A DNA stretch of 7,151 bases, taken from contig CBDVCD010000175.1 of NCBI GenBank assembly GCA_965372385.1, positions 1 to 7,151 on the forward strand. The letters are read 5' to 3'. Positions 6,408 through 7,151 of the stretch are shown here, one piece after another (the first letter of the stretch is position 1; every line of letters begins with the position of its first letter). Source of the stretch: JASJBU01 sp965372385 (GTDB taxonomy: Bacteria; Pseudomonadota; Gammaproteobacteria; Chromatiales; Chromatiaceae). The position numbers and the translations under genes are program-made. The notes beneath the pieces are model-generated. The model did no database searches, had not been told where the DNA came from, and was given only the letters and a program-made list of their open reading frames with translations.

Positions 6408-7076
6408 ATGAATAAAAAACGCGATTATATTCTTGAAATTACATCTAAAAAATCCCGCTTATTAAAGCGGTCAGATAGATGGGAGCAATTTACAAAGAGA
6501 AATGATCCTATTTTATGTGCTTTTGATTATGTGGATAATGAAATCAAAAAATCACATAAAGAAAAAAAAGAGTTATTAAAATATTTCCCCATAGGTATGG
6601 TTGCATGCATAGAAGGTTACTTCAGACTGGCAATTGCAGACTTAATTGACTTTGGGGCTCCCTATCAAAGCAATCTAGAAAATTTTAAAGAGTTGAAGCT
6701 AGACATAAAAACTACATTAGGCGTATATAATAAAAACGTGTCTTTAGGAGAACTTATTTCTCACCTAGTATCAATAAGCAGTCTCGATGATATAAATAAG
6801 CATATGAGTATGATTATTGGTGAGGATTTTTATAAAAAATTAATGAGCACTCATGTTGACCTCGTGCCAGATGAATTTGAAGAGCTATCAGAACAAGCGC
6901 CAACATTGTATAAAGATATAAAAGAATTGTTTGAACAGCGGCACATATATGCACATGAGTTGGCCATCAAGGAGAAAGTTAATCCCAAAAACGCAAGGTT
7001 CCTAATGGCTGCTGCAACAGTATTCGTTTATTCTACTGAAGTTTTAATGGAAGAATTACTTGCAAACAAGCCCTAA
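6408..7076 (+). CDS. HEPN-like domain protein in integron cassette
   Basis: A 222-residue soluble, mostly helical and lysine-rich protein. I do not recognise a named family, but two features point to a HEPN domain. First is a helix PIGMVACIEGYFRLAIADLID (about 61-81, with the Glu69 and Tyr71 typical of an ExYxR/L-type first helix). Second is FEQRHIYAHELA (about 175-186), which holds the motif R-x4-H (Arg178, His183) that forms the active site of HEPN ribonucleases. HEPN proteins act as RNase toxins, abortive-infection or other defence factors; some lack activity. A toxin or phage-defence role is thus a reasonable inference, not shown. No partner antitoxin gene lies within the cassette. There is no signal peptide or membrane span. 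The frame is intact although the neighbouring integrase is ruined. Start ATG 6408 is the first in frame after the cassette junction; TAA lies inside attC. Confidence 0.75.
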   Translation: MNKKRDYILEITSKKSRLLKRSDRWEQFTKRNDPILCAFDYVDNEIKKSHKEKKELLKYFPIGMVACIEGYFRLAIADLIDFGAPYQSNLENFKELKLDIKTTLGVYNKNVSLGELISHLVSISSLDDINKHMSMIIGEDFYKKLMSTHVDLVPDEFEELSEQAPTLYKDIKELFEQRHIYAHELAIKEKVNPKNARFLMAAATVFVYSTEVLMEELLANKP

Positions 7077-7104
7077 CAAATCGTCCAACCCGACCGTTTT
7101 ATAC
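7070..7104 (+). other. attC: attC site, left part only
   Basis: GCCCTAAC (7070-7077) is the R''-type left end, followed by AAATCGTCCAACCCGACCG, which resembles the L''-side of known attC sites (pattern YYYAACAA...TC...CAA..CCGAC). The cassette stop codon TAA (7074-7076) is within it. The expected returning arm, complementary to CCCGACCG and CCAACC and ending in GTTAGGGC, does not follow; instead the sequence turns into a group II intron end. The right half is presumably beyond the intron, outside the window, or lost. Confidence 0.7.
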
Positions 7105-7151
7105 ATCGGGTCAGAGGAGGCCGAAGCCTCCGTCTGCCCACAGAACCGTGC
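7105..7151 (-). mobile_element. Group II intron, 3' end (domain VI and tail of domain V)
   Basis: Read on the - strand from the right edge, GCACGGTTC is the conserved closing strand of domain V. After a short linker comes a hairpin with all features of domain VI: GGG pairs with CCC, CAGA with TCTG, GGAGGC with GCCTCC over a TTCG loop. A single unpaired A (complement of 7111) sits between the two outer helices, the expected branch-point adenosine. It is followed by CCCGAT, so the intron would end at 7105, 7 bases counting from the A, in the usual AY form. Domains I-IV and any reverse transcriptase lie beyond the window. The intron lies antisense to the cassette gene, as group II introns in attC usually do. 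Confidence 0.72.

Larger units (their letters stand above)
6384..7104 (+). mobile_element. Integron gene cassette with interrupted attC
   Basis: A single gene cassette, from the cut point in G/TTAGGGC at 6383/6384 through the HEPN gene to the left part of its attC. The gene fills nearly the whole cassette, has only 24 bases of leader and no clear ribosome binding site, and its stop codon lies inside the attC arm, all usual for cassettes. Base composition is strongly AT-rich compared with the GC-rich ATPase and channel genes, indicating separate origin. The right part of attC is not seen because a group II intron end adjoins at 7105. With the integrase dead, the cassette can move only with help from another integrase. 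Confidence 0.72.

Noticed and set aside
7088..7111. ACCCGA/TCGGGT inverted repeat as a terminator for the cassette gene.
   Set aside because: The two arms belong to different elements (attC and intron end), the loop is 12 bases, and no T-run follows.
7070..7151. Reading the hairpin at 7108-7139 as the variable tip of an unbroken long attC.
   Set aside because: No returning arm complementary to CCCGACCG follows it, while GCACGGTTC plus the bulged-A hairpin on the - strand match the end of a group II intron much better.

Overview
The window looks like a chromosomal segment of a GC-rich proteobacterium, probably a gammaproteobacterium. This rests on the protein character of the housekeeping part, the MscS-type channel, a DUF1835 protein of proteobacterial type and a chromosomal-type integron integrase remnant. 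The exact taxon cannot be read from the sequence. A V/A-type ATPase cluster in such a genome would fit an environmental, possibly sulfur-oxidising lineage, but that is only a guess.

Region 1 (1-4200, + strand) is the distal part of a V/A-type ATPase operon: the C-terminal part of subunit E (its start lies outside the window), then complete subunits A (catalytic), B (non-catalytic) and D (central rotor stalk). The genes are tightly packed: E/A overlap by ATGA, A/B by TGATG, and B/D are 7 bases apart. This argues for one transcript with translational coupling. No membrane subunit (I, K), C or F lies within the window.

Region 2 (4132-5773, - strand) converges on the operon. It holds a DUF1835 protein whose recognisable sequence stops where subunit D ends, so it appears cut short by an old rearrangement, and a complete 369-residue MscS-family mechanosensitive channel.

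Region 3 (about 5937-7151) is a decayed integron. On the - strand is the N-terminal third of an integron integrase (intI) with two nonsense codons, one frameshift and no catalytic domain. Upstream of the integrase start is an attI-like region with a perfect 18-bp palindrome and a GTTAGGG core site. Then follows one AT-rich gene cassette encoding a 222-residue protein with a HEPN-type RHIYAH motif. Its stop codon lies inside the left end (GCCCTAAC) of an attC site. That attC is interrupted after about 35 bases by the 3' end (domain VI and the tail of domain V) of a group II intron on the - strand, which runs off the right edge.

The most interesting part is therefore 5937-7151: an integron platform that has lost its recombinase but keeps an open HEPN cassette, candidate toxin or defence RNase, fixed between a dead integrase and a group II intron placed at an unusual point in attC.
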